Below are positions 54,164 through 64,000 of a stretch of DNA of 64,000 nt, piece after piece (position 1 is the first letter of the stretch; each line of letters starts with the position of its first letter). The notes beneath the pieces were generated by a model. That model had not been told where the DNA came from. It made no database searches and worked only from the letters and a program-made list of their open reading frames with translations. The stretch comes from Paralithodes platypus (Eukaryota; Arthropoda; Malacostraca; Decapoda; Lithodidae), in assembly GCA_032716605.1 (NCBI GenBank), contig JAVRFV010002354.1, positions 744,001-808,000 of the forward strand. Direction: 5' to 3'. Position numbers and translations under genes: made by a program.

Positions 54164-54680
54164 GGCAATAGATAAATAGATAGAAGTATATTTTTCTTTT
54201 TTATATTTTACGAAGGTTTTTTCGTAGCGAGTATCCAATCATAAGACGATTCCATAAGAGAATAAGCGTTACCCTTATGAAACGTACTCCGTTCTCCCCG
54301 CGGCGGTAGATTCAAACTGGCTACCGCGGGCGCTTGAATGGAGACTATTATACTAATAGGCATATCGTCAATGATTACGGGGCCCCTACTAAATATTAGG
54401 TTTTCATTCTTCCCTCCGGGAATCAAACCTATAATTTATTAGTGGCCCCTCCATCATTGACAATATGCCTGATATCTTAAGACTGGAGGGGGACATTCGT
54501 GACAATATCAAAACCACTAACAAATTACCGTAGGTAGAGACAAAGAATCCGTATAACAATTTAAGTCTTTATTGTTTACATACAATGTATAAAAATAGAA
54601 AAAGAAAAGCAGTGTGTTACTTCAAAGAAGATCTGCTTACAAGTGACTGGATCTGCACTTTGCGATCCGTCATAATGTTG
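54164..54680 (-). mobile_element. DIRS 3' end remnant, inverted
   Basis: In minus sense: the 3' UTR hairpin (54607-54638), an internal-complementary-type block with hairpin (54398-54430), then directly a 5'-type inverted repeat (54360-54195) with the TACGAA/TTCGTA hairpin near 54212-54229. Copy 1 has extra sequence between these parts. It abuts the Academ-like end at 54163 and DIRS copy 3 at about 54684. Confidence 0.65.
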
Positions 54681-54890
54681 TATTTAATAGTGGCCCCTCC
54701 ATCATTGACGATGTTGCCTATTAGTATAATAGTCTCCATTCAACATCCACGTCAGTCGTTTTGAATCAACCGCCGCGAGGAAGAATCAGAGTCATCTTCA
54801 TAAGTGCAACGCTACTTCTCTTATGGAATCTTCACAGATCGGGTACCCACTACGAAAAAACTTCGTAAAAAATAAGAGAACAAAAAAGGG

Positions 54891-56504
54891 AAAAGAATTC
54901 CCATCTTAACACTGTTAATTACAAGCTTCCCACATTCGGTAGATTTTCTTGCGTTGTGGCTTCTTGCCGCCTCTCGCCAAGCGCAACGATTCGGTCTTCT
55001 CTTCCTCGCGGGCCTAACGTCAACACCAGTGCCCCCGCGCTCCGGCTTCATTCGACGCTCGCTCTCCTCTAGTGAGTCTTTGCTCATTTGTATATAATTG
55101 GGAGATAGTGAGCAGGGTTTAGACTAGCTAGCACAAGTTGTGTTATATTTGGCCGGCAGGAAGTGTTAAAATTAGGGCACGATAGGCGCTTCTCCTTGAG
55201 TTAAATTTTTGCCACCCCTCGTGGTGTTTTTTCATTGTTGCTTGGCGCCTTAGTTTTTGCTTTTTACTTAGTTAGGAGGCTTTCCTTTAAGTTTCTTGCT
55301 GTTCCTTGGGACGGCTTGAGGATCTACGGATCCTGTCTTTGTTGCAGACGCGCCAGGGTTAAGGTCGCCCCACGTGGTTGGGGCGTCCTCCAGCATTGGA
55401 GCCTCAGGAGAGGCCCCTCGTGGGTTTTATTTTTTTTTCTCTTCGCCTCGTGGCAGGGTTCTAAGTTCTTCGTGTGGTCTGTGCTTTTTTTCCCGGATAA
55501 GCCGATAGGTTATCTAGTTCAAGGGGTGTGTTATTATTACTATGATTGTTTTTTATCATTATCATGTCCCCTGTGAGTTGTTGGTCTCCCAGTGGTTAGT
55601 GTGCCACTTGCCGGGAGTCCGGCAACGCGTTCCTAGCGTGGGAGTGAGTGCGTTTGGGGTGTATTTTCTCTCAGCAGTGCCTTGCTCAGGTTTCCCCCCC
55701 CCCCTCACTTTGCTGGACTCGCCGGCCTACGGTTTTTACCGTTGGTTGGTCCGCCGTTCCGGCATGTTCACGAGCTCAGATCTTCCTCGCCGGGGCTTTG
55801 CGTCGGTGGGTGTGGCATTGCCACTAACCCCTGGTCCCTGGTTCCTCTGGAATCCGGCGGACGTCGATGTAGATCTGGTAGTACTTTTCAACCCCTCGGA
55901 CCTTGGCCCCGCCTCCTGGCGTTGACGAGAGCTACGAGTCCTCTGGCGGGTCATGTTTTTCATTTACGATTACCCACCGTCAGGGGCCCCCTCCCCGGTC
56001 TTCTGCCTGGTCAGTTCTTGAAGGGGGAATATTACGGTCGTTTACCCCGCCGTGCCGGCGGTCTAGCGGGTAATAGACCCCGGCGGACACCGCACGTGTG
56101 TCCATCGATTAGCACGCTTACCTTAAATGAAGTTTATCTCGCCTTACCAGCGGCTCAGTGGGTAAACTAATCCGGGACTGCTTGTGTTTTACAGAGCACA
56201 CAGCGGTCCGCCGTTCAAGGGCTCCCTGCGCTATGGCATACGCCATCACAGGGGCCCTTAGTTGAGAGTATCCCCTCCTCATGTTACCCAGGGGCATAGT
56301 AGGAGGATCTTCACGCCCTCTTAGGGGTGCTAAGAAAGGGGAGGCCGTGGCCTCCTATTCTTATTACGCCGGGAGGTTAGGAAAAGTGAGACTCTCCCTT
56401 TTATGTCCTTATGAGCATTGATTCCTGGAAATTTTTCTTCCAGGTGGACATCCAGGACAGCCGGATACCACGCCGTTCCCGCCGGGGAGAGGAGCTTCTG
56501 CATC
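54891..56504 (+). other. DIRS copy 3 leader
   Basis: About 1.6 kb without a credible gene. As in copy 1 it is rich in CCGGCGG/CCGCCGG sites (for example near 55855, 56056, 56089, 56478) and has poly-C and poly-T runs. The frames seen here look like chance openings. Confidence 0.5.
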
Positions 56505-59137
56505 ATGCCCTTGTTTACAGTATGCTCGACCCCCTCGTGTCTTTTGCTACCAATACCGGCCCATAACAAATGTATCAGATGCGTTCAGTGTTTAAACAAA
56601 ACCTCTTTCGAGTGGGCATCTCGTACGTGTCGTTTGTTCCAATTTGTTTGCAGAATGGCTGGCGGGCCAAGATTTGTCATGTTTACTCACGCTCATTGAA
56701 GTAAAGACTAAATTTAAAACCTATGCTTTTCAGGTAGCAAACAAAGAACTATCTTGTGATAACACGAAACTTTTAAGGGTAGTTCAGCTTTACTCTTTTG
56801 ATGATCATATAGCTCACCAGTCACAGAACTCCCCCATACCCTTGTTGACCATTGGGTCCCCTACGTCCTCCATGACATCCGATCAGAGCTCCTCTCCCCC
56901 AACAAAGAGAAGCCGCTTGATATCACCAGACCGCCTCCACCTTACCCAACCGGCTCCCCCGGCGGGCGACCTGAGGCGCATGGACAGTACAGAATACCTG
57001 CCTGACAAGATCCGACGGCTCTCGAGCCCACCACGACGTGTGTTACTGGCTAATGAAACTCCTAGTTCTGTACAAGTGAATCCCACGGGATCACCGGGAG
57101 TGGGTCCGGCGACCTCCTCAGAGACGCAGGGGGTTAGTCCCGGTCTCCCTGAGCCGAACACCGACCCACCTCACCTGGCCACAAGACTAAGACAATCTGT
57201 ACACGTTAGGATTCAAGGTTCTCAGTTAATTTTGTCACATGAACAGGCTCACCAAGTCAGGGCTCATACCCCTACTCAGTCTCCGGGTGTACGTACATCA
57301 GACGCGGTTACGACCATCAGGTCTCACGCGACAACCCTGGCTCCTTCTAAGGACCAGCCGGCTTAACAGCCGCCCTCAAAGATATAGGTTCGCAGAATGC
57401 GAACAACCCATTAACACCCCAGCCACGTGACCAGAAGTCACCGGCTTGCGGTGCGCCCCACCCGGCTATGGCTAGTAGCAGTATGTCGCTGATGATCACT
57501 AATAAGACACAAGTGGCACCTATCACACGGGCTGCCACTCTGATACAAGCAGACCTACGTGATAGACCACCAACACAAACCACTACTGCAAAGTTGGCAA
57601 CTGTACAACTAAATGAATTGTCACGACAAGTAATAAACCAGTGTGCCATTAAACAGGGTCAAACCCCTCCTACGGCACAGGGACCACTTCACAATGTAGC
57701 TAGGCCCCCCTCTCATATTAATGTCGGCATTCCCTCTCTAGCAGTCCCCTCCGCCGGGCCAGCAACGACCCGTCCAATTGACTACCCGCAGCCCACGGGC
57801 CCACCACTAAACGAACCAATTCGTCCTCGACCTGTGGGGCAAGAGTTGCAACCGCAGGCCGTAACAGTTCCCCAAAGTTCGTTGCCAGACCCATCAGGCC
57901 GGCCCTCGACGCAACTCCTAGGCTTAGGAGACCTGGAGTTCATGGGTGGGTTCAAGTCCCACACTATAACTCCCCCTTCCGCCGGTCGCCCCAAACAGGA
58001 ACTTCCGGCGGAACCTAGGGCAATTGTGCCTCCAGGCCTTAGACAACCCTGGATTAGGCTGGACTCTGAGTCAGTTCATGTCAAGAGCACCTAAGTTTGA
58101 CTAGTTTTGAAAATACCCAACATTGCTTATCACCCCCAATAGACAGAACCCATATGGCAAGTAACCTGCTGGGTCCCTCTTCTGCCCCCAGTTCTTGCCC
58201 CGGGGCCCCACTGGCCCAGCCGGGTGTCCCGTTAACGTCTCAAATAGTTAAAGCGCCAGGCAGGCTCTGGCTTCCGGTTACAGCAGTAACCCTGTGTTAC
58301 TGTAAGGGGCATAAATCAATACAAGGGGAAATCCCAGTGCCGGTGAAGTGGGCTATTGAAGTAAACCGTAAACAGGTCTTTAGGGCAAAAGACGCTAATG
58401 GTACAGTCTTAACAGTTCCTATATATGCTAAACCAGACCCGGAAAATTTTCAATATTTTGTGTATGACCCATGTCAGCTGGTTCCTCTTCCGGCGGATTC
58501 CCCGTTCCAGGATCCTTCTTACCCAGACACTCCCATTTGCCCTGATTGTAATAAGCGATGTGGCCCTACTGGCTGTCGTCCTCTGCCTACACGGCAAGAG
58601 CCTTCTCATAAGTTTCATAGATGTGGTCCTCATAGAGACCAAAGGGAGTTGAATCTGAGTGAGGTGGGCGATGGGCCGTGGACAACGTGGGAGCAGGAAC
58701 TGCAACAATTTGCTATAGATGTTACATCCAATGCCTTGTCACTAATTCCCCCTCCCCCCATTACCGAGTTTGACTGGCTAGCACAACGACCGGGCGGAGT
58801 TCCGTTCTCTGTTTTTAATTTTGTCATACCCCCTCAATTGACGGCGGAGGATTTTCCCCTGCCACTCATTACTCCTGAACCTATTGAATTTCAATGCAAA
58901 TTTTTGGTCAGAGATAAGGCCCACAGAGCCTATATTAGCTTCCCGTTAACTAGAGACACGGCCCAGGCTAATGCTCAACCTTTGCGGAATCCCTCTCTAC
59001 GAACCCAGGAATTAGTTAAAGTTTTCCAACAGTACCTACTCCCAGCCCCGGCTAGAACTCTCACGGAAATCCGAACAGCCCTGTTTGAGGCGGTCCAGTC
59101 ACGTCAGCTCCTCAGACTCGGTATGGCTCAGACATAA
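56505..59137 (+). pseudogene. DIRS copy 3 Gag-like protein, broken
   Basis: The ATG at 56505 begins MPLFTVCSTPSC and keeps the copy 1 Cys/His array with the same spacing (C-x4-C-x7-H-x2-C-x2-C-x2-C; CIRCVQCL). Frame changes follow near 56660 (then FQVANKELSCDN, as in copy 1), 57366 (stop) and 58095. The last part (58097-59137) has PVKWAIEVNRKQVFRA, FQYFVYDPCQL, GDGPWTTWEQELQQFA, GGVPFSVFNFVIPP and LTEIRTALFEAVQSRQLLRL, collinear with copy 1 Gag. It ends in a stop just after AVQSRQLLRLGM, inside an 81-bp duplication, so the basic tail is missing. Confidence 0.72.
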
Positions 59138-59264
59138 CCTATGAATGCTTATTATAGAATATTATTCTCCCCTGTTTGAGGCGGTCCAGTCACGTCAGCT
59201 CCTCAGACTCGGTATGGCTCAGACATAACCTATGAATGCTTATTATAGAATATTATTCTCCCCT
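59090..59264 (+). repeat. 81-bp tandem duplication at the end of gag
   Basis: CCTGTTTGAGGCGGTCCAGT occurs at 59090 and 59171. Two full units are followed by the start of a third (CCTGTCTTAAC). The duplication covers the coding end of the gag relic. Confidence 0.9.
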
Positions 59265-59580
59265 GTCTTAACGGCGAGAGTAATAGATGAACAGACGGAA
59301 CGTGATGTTCGGGTAATGTTGCGCTTGAAGAAACACCGTTAGCTCTCCCTGGCGGCAGGCGGACGGATTCACCTCTGGCTCTGATGGTCAAAATCACATG
59401 TACTATTATCCATGATACTCCAGTCCTCCCTGGGTCTTCCTCCCTCCCTCGGCCATGCTAGTGCAATAGGGTTTTTTGAGGTTCGACCAAGGGTTAAGTT
59501 CTCCTGGGGGGGCAGCGCCCCCCCCCCTGATGACTTCGGTCCGCCTGACCGGAACCGGTCCACACATAAGCACGCCCGGC

Positions 59581-59648
59581 CAAAAGTCAAGCGACTTTAC
59601 CTCCAAAAGTCAAGCGACTTTACCTCCAAAAGTCAAGCGACTTTACCT
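59581..59648. repeat. Three 23-bp repeats, each a hairpin
   Basis: CAAAAGTCAAGCGACTTTAC at 59581, 59604 and 59627. Within each, AAAGTC pairs with GACTTT around AAGC. Confidence 0.9.
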
Positions 59649-60151
59649 CACATGGCGTGCATAACAGGCCGATAACCTCCCTCTGCATAAGGGATAAGGC
59701 GACTAACTCACGGACATTGGACTACGGCCGCCATACGGGGTCGGTTTTCTGCAAACAAACCATTAAACAACCCCGGCGGAACCGCATCTAGAGTATATCA
59801 CTTTTTCATTGAACAAATGATGGCCGGAGGCACCCGTTCCGCCAGCTTGCCTCCTTTTAAATGGAAGTACTAACTCCACATTTTCGGGGCGAAAAGTTCT
59901 CACCCACGCTAAGACATATCGGTCCCTAACAGGGCCCTCTTGATACGATCGCTACAGTGTAACACATAATTTTTTCCTTAGCCATGCCAGTCCTCGGCTC
60001 ACTGCCGGCTGTCACTTTACAATCGCACTCCGCCATTGGGGATAGGCGATCACCCCGGCGGGTCCTTTTCCTATGGACCGGGGTCTGTGTCTCTATACTT
60101 AACCTAGCGGAAGTTGTTTCCTAGGGTCAGAGTCGGCTCAGCGGCAAGTCA

Positions 60152-60156
<5 letters not shown>

Positions 60157-60185
<29 letters not shown>
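60157..60185. repeat. Poly-A run of 29 bases
   Basis: An uninterrupted A run follows GTCAAAATT. No LINE or SINE body is recognisable upstream, so it may be slippage or the remnant of a retroposed tail. Confidence 0.8.
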
Positions 60186-60187
<2 letters not shown>

Positions 60188-60504
60188 CCGGCCGGGGTCT
60201 TTTATTTTCAACCTAGTTGTACGTTCCAGCAAACGGAGACCTTCAGGACACTGGTCTAGTTTATCTGTCATATAGAATCATATCCGCACTCCTTTGCTCC
60301 TTGCCGTTAGCATTCCACACTGTTCTTACGGACGCAGTGGTACCTGCAATCCCGGCGGCTGATGATCAGAACTCGCCGACCCTTTTTTCGGCCCGGTTAG
60401 TCACGAGACCATTTTAGTTCTCTATAACCTATCTTTTTCACGTTCGAATCCCTTATGACCCGCCGTACAATACCCTGCAATTAGCCAGACCTTTTCTCGC
60501 TTAA

Positions 60505-61004
60505 CCTCTGAAGTGCGCATGGGGGTAATTGGAAACGTCCCCCTGTGCTGACGTATTAGAGGTGTTTCCGTCACTAAAATATTCATTGTGCCATTAATAG
60601 CATTAATACTTATCCATATGCGCCTATTATGGGTTGATTATAAAGGTATTAACCTGAAACAACAATAAAACGAGTGAAAACAGCGTTTGGATGGTCAAAA
60701 TCGGAGATATAGCCCGCGAGTTGTATAATGTATGGGTGAGGCAATCTGCTTTCCCGCCAATTTCCCCCAAGGCCACTGAGACACAGTCGATCGATACTCT
60801 CTCTCTCTCTCTTGCACTCGCTTGCTATCAGTGATGACCACACCCTCCAATCGGATTTCTAATGTTAGCACGAAAATATACCTCAGAATAAGGGAATAAA
60901 CAGGGAAAATAGGTGATAACTGAAGGAGAGGAGGAAAGTGGGGAAGGAGGGGAGGTAGAGGACTGAGATTTTGCATGGCCCAGGGGCCAAAAAAAAAAAA
61001 AAAA

Positions 61005-61035
<31 letters not shown>

Positions 61036-61131
61036 TCGATGTCAAAAGTTGATTTTTTTTTTCTCTGACTCTTAAGAGTCTCCCCGCAGTGCGCCGGGGG
61101 AACTCTTAAGAGTCTCCCCGCAGCTCCCGGG
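60505..61131 (-). mobile_element. MITE-C, piggyBac-type miniature element
   Basis: 627 bp between TTAA at 60501-60504 and 61132-61135. Ends CCTCTGAAGTGCGCATGGG and GCAGCTCCCGGG. Its right 70 bases match 3605-3674 of the piggyBac element nearly base for base. It has a long A run at 60989-61033. Confidence 0.88.
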
Positions 61132-61184
61132 TTAAGTGACTAGCCGCGCTGTCCCTGAGACTTCTCTGGCCCCAGGTGTATATG

Positions 61185-61355
61185 ATGTTTTTAGGGTTAA
61201 GATCAACCTTCACCATATTGTCCAGGTGCCGGTTGGGATATAGGATTTAGTAGGTTTTCGAATGAAGTTCAACCTTCACCTTAATGTCCAGGTGCCGGTT
61301 AGGCCAAATTATGTTTTAGATGTAAGTTCAACCTTTCACCATGCCTATGTGCCGG
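61185..61355 (+). repeat. Three diverged repeats of about 70-75 bp
   Basis: AGTTCAACCTTCACC and GTCCAGGTGCCGGTT (or close variants) recur three times, near 61190, 61265 and 61330. Non-coding. Confidence 0.65.
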
Positions 61356-61512
61356 TTAAGTCACTCCGATAAGGGCGGGGGTCACGGCGGAAACCTGTCA
61401 TGGCCTCCGGCTCAGGTTCCCCGAGTGTATGCCTAGTTACCCGCCTAATCGGGATTATAAAGGCTACGAGGGACTATCGGTCCTAGTCGCCTAACTCAGT
61501 TACTCGCTGAGT

Positions 61513-62004
61513 GTTTCTTGACTTAACCATACTGTTATGAGGACTTGTTTAATACTTAATATGTTGTAAGCACAACTACATATACAAATAGCTTTTCCTG
61601 TTATGAGGTTTCTTGACTTAACCATACTGTTATGAGGACTTATTTAATACTTAATATGTTGTAAGCACAACTACATATACAAATAGCTTTTCCTGTTATG
61701 AGGTTTCTTGACTTAACCATACTGTTATGAGGACTTTGTTTATACTTAATATGTTGTAAGCACAACTACATATACAAATAGCTTTTCCTGTTATGAGGTT
61801 TCTTGACTTAACCATACTGTTATGAGGACTTGTTTAATACTTAATATGTTGTAAGCACAACTACATATACAAATAGCTTTTCCTGTTATGAGGTTTCTTG
61901 ACTTAACCATACTGTTATGACTTGTTTAATACTTAATATGTTGTAAGCACAACTACATATACAAATAGCTTTTCCTGTTATGAGGTTTCTTGACTTAACC
62001 ATAC
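61513..62004. repeat. 95-bp tandem array
   Basis: TTTCTTGACTTAACCATAC starts at 61513, 61609, 61704, 61799, 61894 and 61986 (periods 96, 95, 95, 95, 92). Each unit contains GTTGTAAGCACAACTACATA. LINE-L is inserted in the last unit. Confidence 0.92.
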
Positions 62005-64000
62005 GGTTGTTGTTGTTGTTGTTGTTCCCTAAGCTGCCTGGCCGACCAGCCCCGAGTCCCTGAGAAAGGCCATGGCCACGATCGGGCTTTCCCACAGAGC
62101 TCTCATTGAGTGTAGATTGTGTTGTTGGCGTAAGTGGTTGTGTGAAATGCAGTCTTCTATGATGTGTTTAATGGTATGGGGTGCTGTGTTACATCCCGGG
62201 CAGGCGTCGACAACGGAGTCATCCAGTCTCTTCTGATAGCTCAGGAGAGCTGGATGGTGTCCGCATCTCAGCCTGGCCAGGTGGACTCTGTCTTCGCGAG
62301 GAAGGGAGGATTCGGAAGGATGGATTTCGGGAGGTCGTGCATGCAGCTGCGTGTTGTCTGTGAGTGAGTGGATGGATCGGTGAGAGATATGAGTATGGAT
62401 GTGCTTCTGGAAGTTGGTTCGGGGTGGGCAGGGAGGGAGAGAGGACAATAATTGTGTGTGATACCGTGTGCTGGGTGTTGTTTTGATATTTCTTGGTGTC
62501 TGTGGGTGTGTTGCCATGTAGTTTAGTGGGTGGTCTTGGTTCGTGGAGGCTGCTGCCAGGAATTGAGTGCCTCTCATGTCCAGATGGTCTTTGACTTTGA
62601 GGATTTTGGTTTCTTGATGTAGGTGATCTGTGGGTGAAGTAGCTGTGCAGCCTGTAATGATCTTCAGGGCTTTGTTTTGAATAGTCTGTAAGGTCTTATG
62701 ATGTGTTTCAGCTAGGTTAGAAGCCCAGGCTGGGCTTGCGTATTCCATCACTGATCTTATGTATTGTTTATATACTGTGGTGGTAGTTTCTTTGTTGTGT
62801 CCAAATTTTGTGTGAGCAAGTGACCTGAGGGCGTTAAGTCTGGGTGTCAGTTTCTTTTTAATGTTTGTGGTGTGCTGTTTGAATGTCATATGAGTATCGT
62901 ATGTTACTCCTAGGATTTTGGGTGTGTGTGTATGTGTTAGGGGTGTGTTGTTTATGGTGAGTTGAGGGATGTATTCGTGTTCTCCTGTCCAACTTGTGAG
63001 CAGGGTTGCGGTGGATTTGGCTGGGGCTAGATTAAGTCTGTTTGTAGTGCACCAACCATGTAGTGTGTTGAGATAGGGTTGAAGGAGATCTGTTGCTCTT
63101 TTTGGGTCATGGTGTGTGCATGTGAGTGTTATGTCATCTGCATAGGAGGCTAAGTTTATTTGGGGCGTATTGGGTGTAGTTATATCGTGCATGTACAGAT
63201 TGAAGAGTGCGGGCGATAGGACGGATCCTTGTGGGACTCCGTTTGGAAAGTTTCTGATTTTAGATGACTGACCGGCAAAAGATACGTGTGCACATCTGCC
63301 TGCTAGGAAGTTGGCCAGCCACCTTTTTGTGTTGTTGTGCATGTTTGTGTTGTAGATTTTGTTTGTTAGATTGTGGCGGGGGATGGCATCGAAGGCTTTA
63401 CTAATGTCGAGTGTGGCTAATAGTGATCTGTGTGGTGGTCTAGCTGAGTTGATGCCGTCGAAAGCTCTTTGTGTAAGGTCTGTGAGAAGAGTGTTTGTGG
63501 AGTGCAGTGGCCTAAAGCCATGTTGTGTTGGAGCTAGGGGTAGGTCAGGTGTAATTAGTTGTAATACTAGGCGTTCCATGACTTTGGAGGGGGAGCAAAG
63601 GAGTGTGATGGGGCGGTGCGAGGAGGGTAGCGTGGGGTCTTTGTTGGGTTTGGGGAATGTGATGCTGATACCATGCTTCCAAATGTCTGGTATTGTGTTG
63701 TGTGAATAGCTGTAGTTTGATATGTTAGTGAGTGCTTGTATGCCTTGTGGTCCCAGGTGTCTGAGGTGTATGTTGCTTATGTTGTCTAGGCCACAGGCAG
63801 GTGAGTGCTTGAGATTGTTGATGATATGCTTTGTCTGGTGATTGGTGAAGGGTGTATAGTCAGGGTCTGTGGGGAATTGTCTCTTACGTCGGATGACACG
63901 TCGGTCGTCTTTGTGAGGTTTTAGGTGGCTGACATGTGAAAAGTGATTGATGAGAGTGTTTGCTTGTTGTTTACATGAAGGAGTAGAGTCTGTTGTTGTG
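62005..64000 (-). mobile_element. LINE-L, cut by the window edge
   Basis: A minus-strand LINE whose 3' end, an (AAC)n tail read here as (GTT)n at 62006-62025, lies within the 95-bp array. The coding frame is open to the window end. A fragment of the same 3' end is at about 38540-38665. Confidence 0.82.
62029..64000 (-). CDS. LINE-L reverse transcriptase ORF, open, 5' end outside the window
   Basis: About 657 residues without a stop, from the window edge to the stop at 62029. Motifs in order: SPACGLDNISN (near 63795), ITFPKPNKDP, SSHRPITLLCSPSKVMERL, the palm TLDISKAFDAIPRH, GVPQGSVLSPALFNLYM, catalytic YADD (LASYADDITLTC), LGVTYDTHMTF, and a C-terminal CPGC-x6-H-x3-H-x4-C finger. Jockey/CR1-type arrangement. 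The ATG at 63579 is inside the RT and is not the start. The endonuclease would lie beyond 64000. No lesion is seen, so this copy could be young. Confidence 0.85.
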   Translation of the reverse strand, partial: TTTDSTPSCKQQANTLINHFSHVSHLKPHKDDRRVIRRKRQFPTDPDYTPFTNHQTKHIINNLKHSPACGLDNISNIHLRHLGPQGIQALTNISNYSYSHNTIPDIWKHGISITFPKPNKDPTLPSSHRPITLLCSPSKVMERLVLQLITPDLPLAPTQHGFRPLHSTNTLLTDLTQRAFDGINSARPPHRSLLATLDISKAFDAIPRHNLTNKIYNTNMHNNTKRWLANFLAGRCAHVSFAGQSSKIRNFPNGVPQGSVLSPALFNLYMHDITTPNTPQINLASYADDITLTCTHHDPKRATDLLQPYLNTLHGWCTTNRLNLAPAKSTATLLTSWTGEHEYIPQLTINNTPLTHTHTPKILGVTYDTHMTFKQHTTNIKKKLTPRLNALRSLAHTKFGHNKETTTTVYKQYIRSVMEYASPAWASNLAETHHKTLQTIQNKALKIITGCTATSPTDHLHQETKILKVKDHLDMRGTQFLAAASTNQDHPLNYMATHPQTPRNIKTTPSTRYHTQLLSSLPPCPPRTNFQKHIHTHISHRSIHSLTDNTQLHARPPEIHPSESSLPREDRVHLARLRCGHHPALLSYQKRLDDSVVDACPGCNTAPHTIKHIIEDCISHNHLRQQHNLHSMRALWESPIVAMAFLRDSGLVGQAA

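Larger units (their letters stand above)
54684..61512 (+). mobile_element. DIRS copy 3, 5' part only
   Basis: A 5' inverted repeat (54684-54890: AATAGTGGCCCCTCCATCAT, then the TACGAAAAAACTTCGTA hairpin at 54851-54869), a long leader, a decayed gag (56505-59137) and non-coding sequence to the tandem array at 61513. No RT, recombinase or 3' end is present. It belongs to a family different from copy 1 by gag sequence. It carries MITE-C. Confidence 0.65.

Noticed and set aside
55235..56170. Several plus-strand frames of 110-160 residues in the DIRS copy 3 leader
   Set aside because: GC-rich chance openings with mixed composition; no match to the corresponding leader of copy 1.

Overview
This is animal genomic DNA made almost wholly of transposable elements and their debris. 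I see no convincing host gene. The mix is a DIRS tyrosine-recombinase retroelement family with inverted ends, BEL/Pao, several LINE lineages, a piggyBac element with TTAA-flanked miniature relatives, and a large Academ-like DNA transposon with long terminal inverted repeats. That mix suits an aquatic invertebrate, and I favour a decapod crustacean. The species call is inference; no single sequence proves it. Element names such as LINE-H or MITE-A are labels used only here.

Layout. 1-3674: the 3' side of a piggyBac element (transposase on the minus strand, one frameshift), inserted at TTAA next to a LINE tail. 4513-13204: DIRS copy 1 (minus), with gag, RT/RNase H and tyrosine recombinase open, inverted terminal repeats nearly identical and an internal complementary region present. 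14607 to about 20015: a decayed BEL/Pao element missing its RT core. About 20016-36303: DIRS copy 2 (plus), dead and split by later insertions: LINE-H1 (itself split by LINE-I), MITE-A, MITE-B, and LINE-K (itself split by MITE-F). 37352-38167: two adjacent MITEs. 39300-42090: a 112-bp tandem array split by LINE-J. 42345-42851: a relic of an adenain-type cysteine protease. 43322-46525: LINE-H2, a second copy of LINE-H. 46990-54163: the Academ-like transposon with 70-bp repeats inside its terminal inverted repeats, and MITE-E in its right end. 54164-61510: an inverted DIRS end remnant followed back-to-back by DIRS copy 3 (leader and gag only), which carries MITE-C. 61513-62004: a 95-bp tandem array. 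62005-64000: LINE-L, open and running off the window.

How the parts relate. The piggyBac transposase is the likely source of activity for MITE-A, -B and -C, which end in the same terminal sequence. MITE-D, -E and -F are older or separate TTAA elements. The DIRS copies represent at least two diverged families. They share end architecture, a terminal hairpin and a 3' hairpin whose stems changed in compensating pairs, and a CCGCCGG motif scattered through leader and coding parts. These shared RNA/DNA structures are the most interesting unexplained signals here.

Limits: everything was read by eye. Element edges are good to a few bases where a TTAA or a paralogous empty site fixes them, otherwise to tens of bases. 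Clade names for LINEs are tentative.
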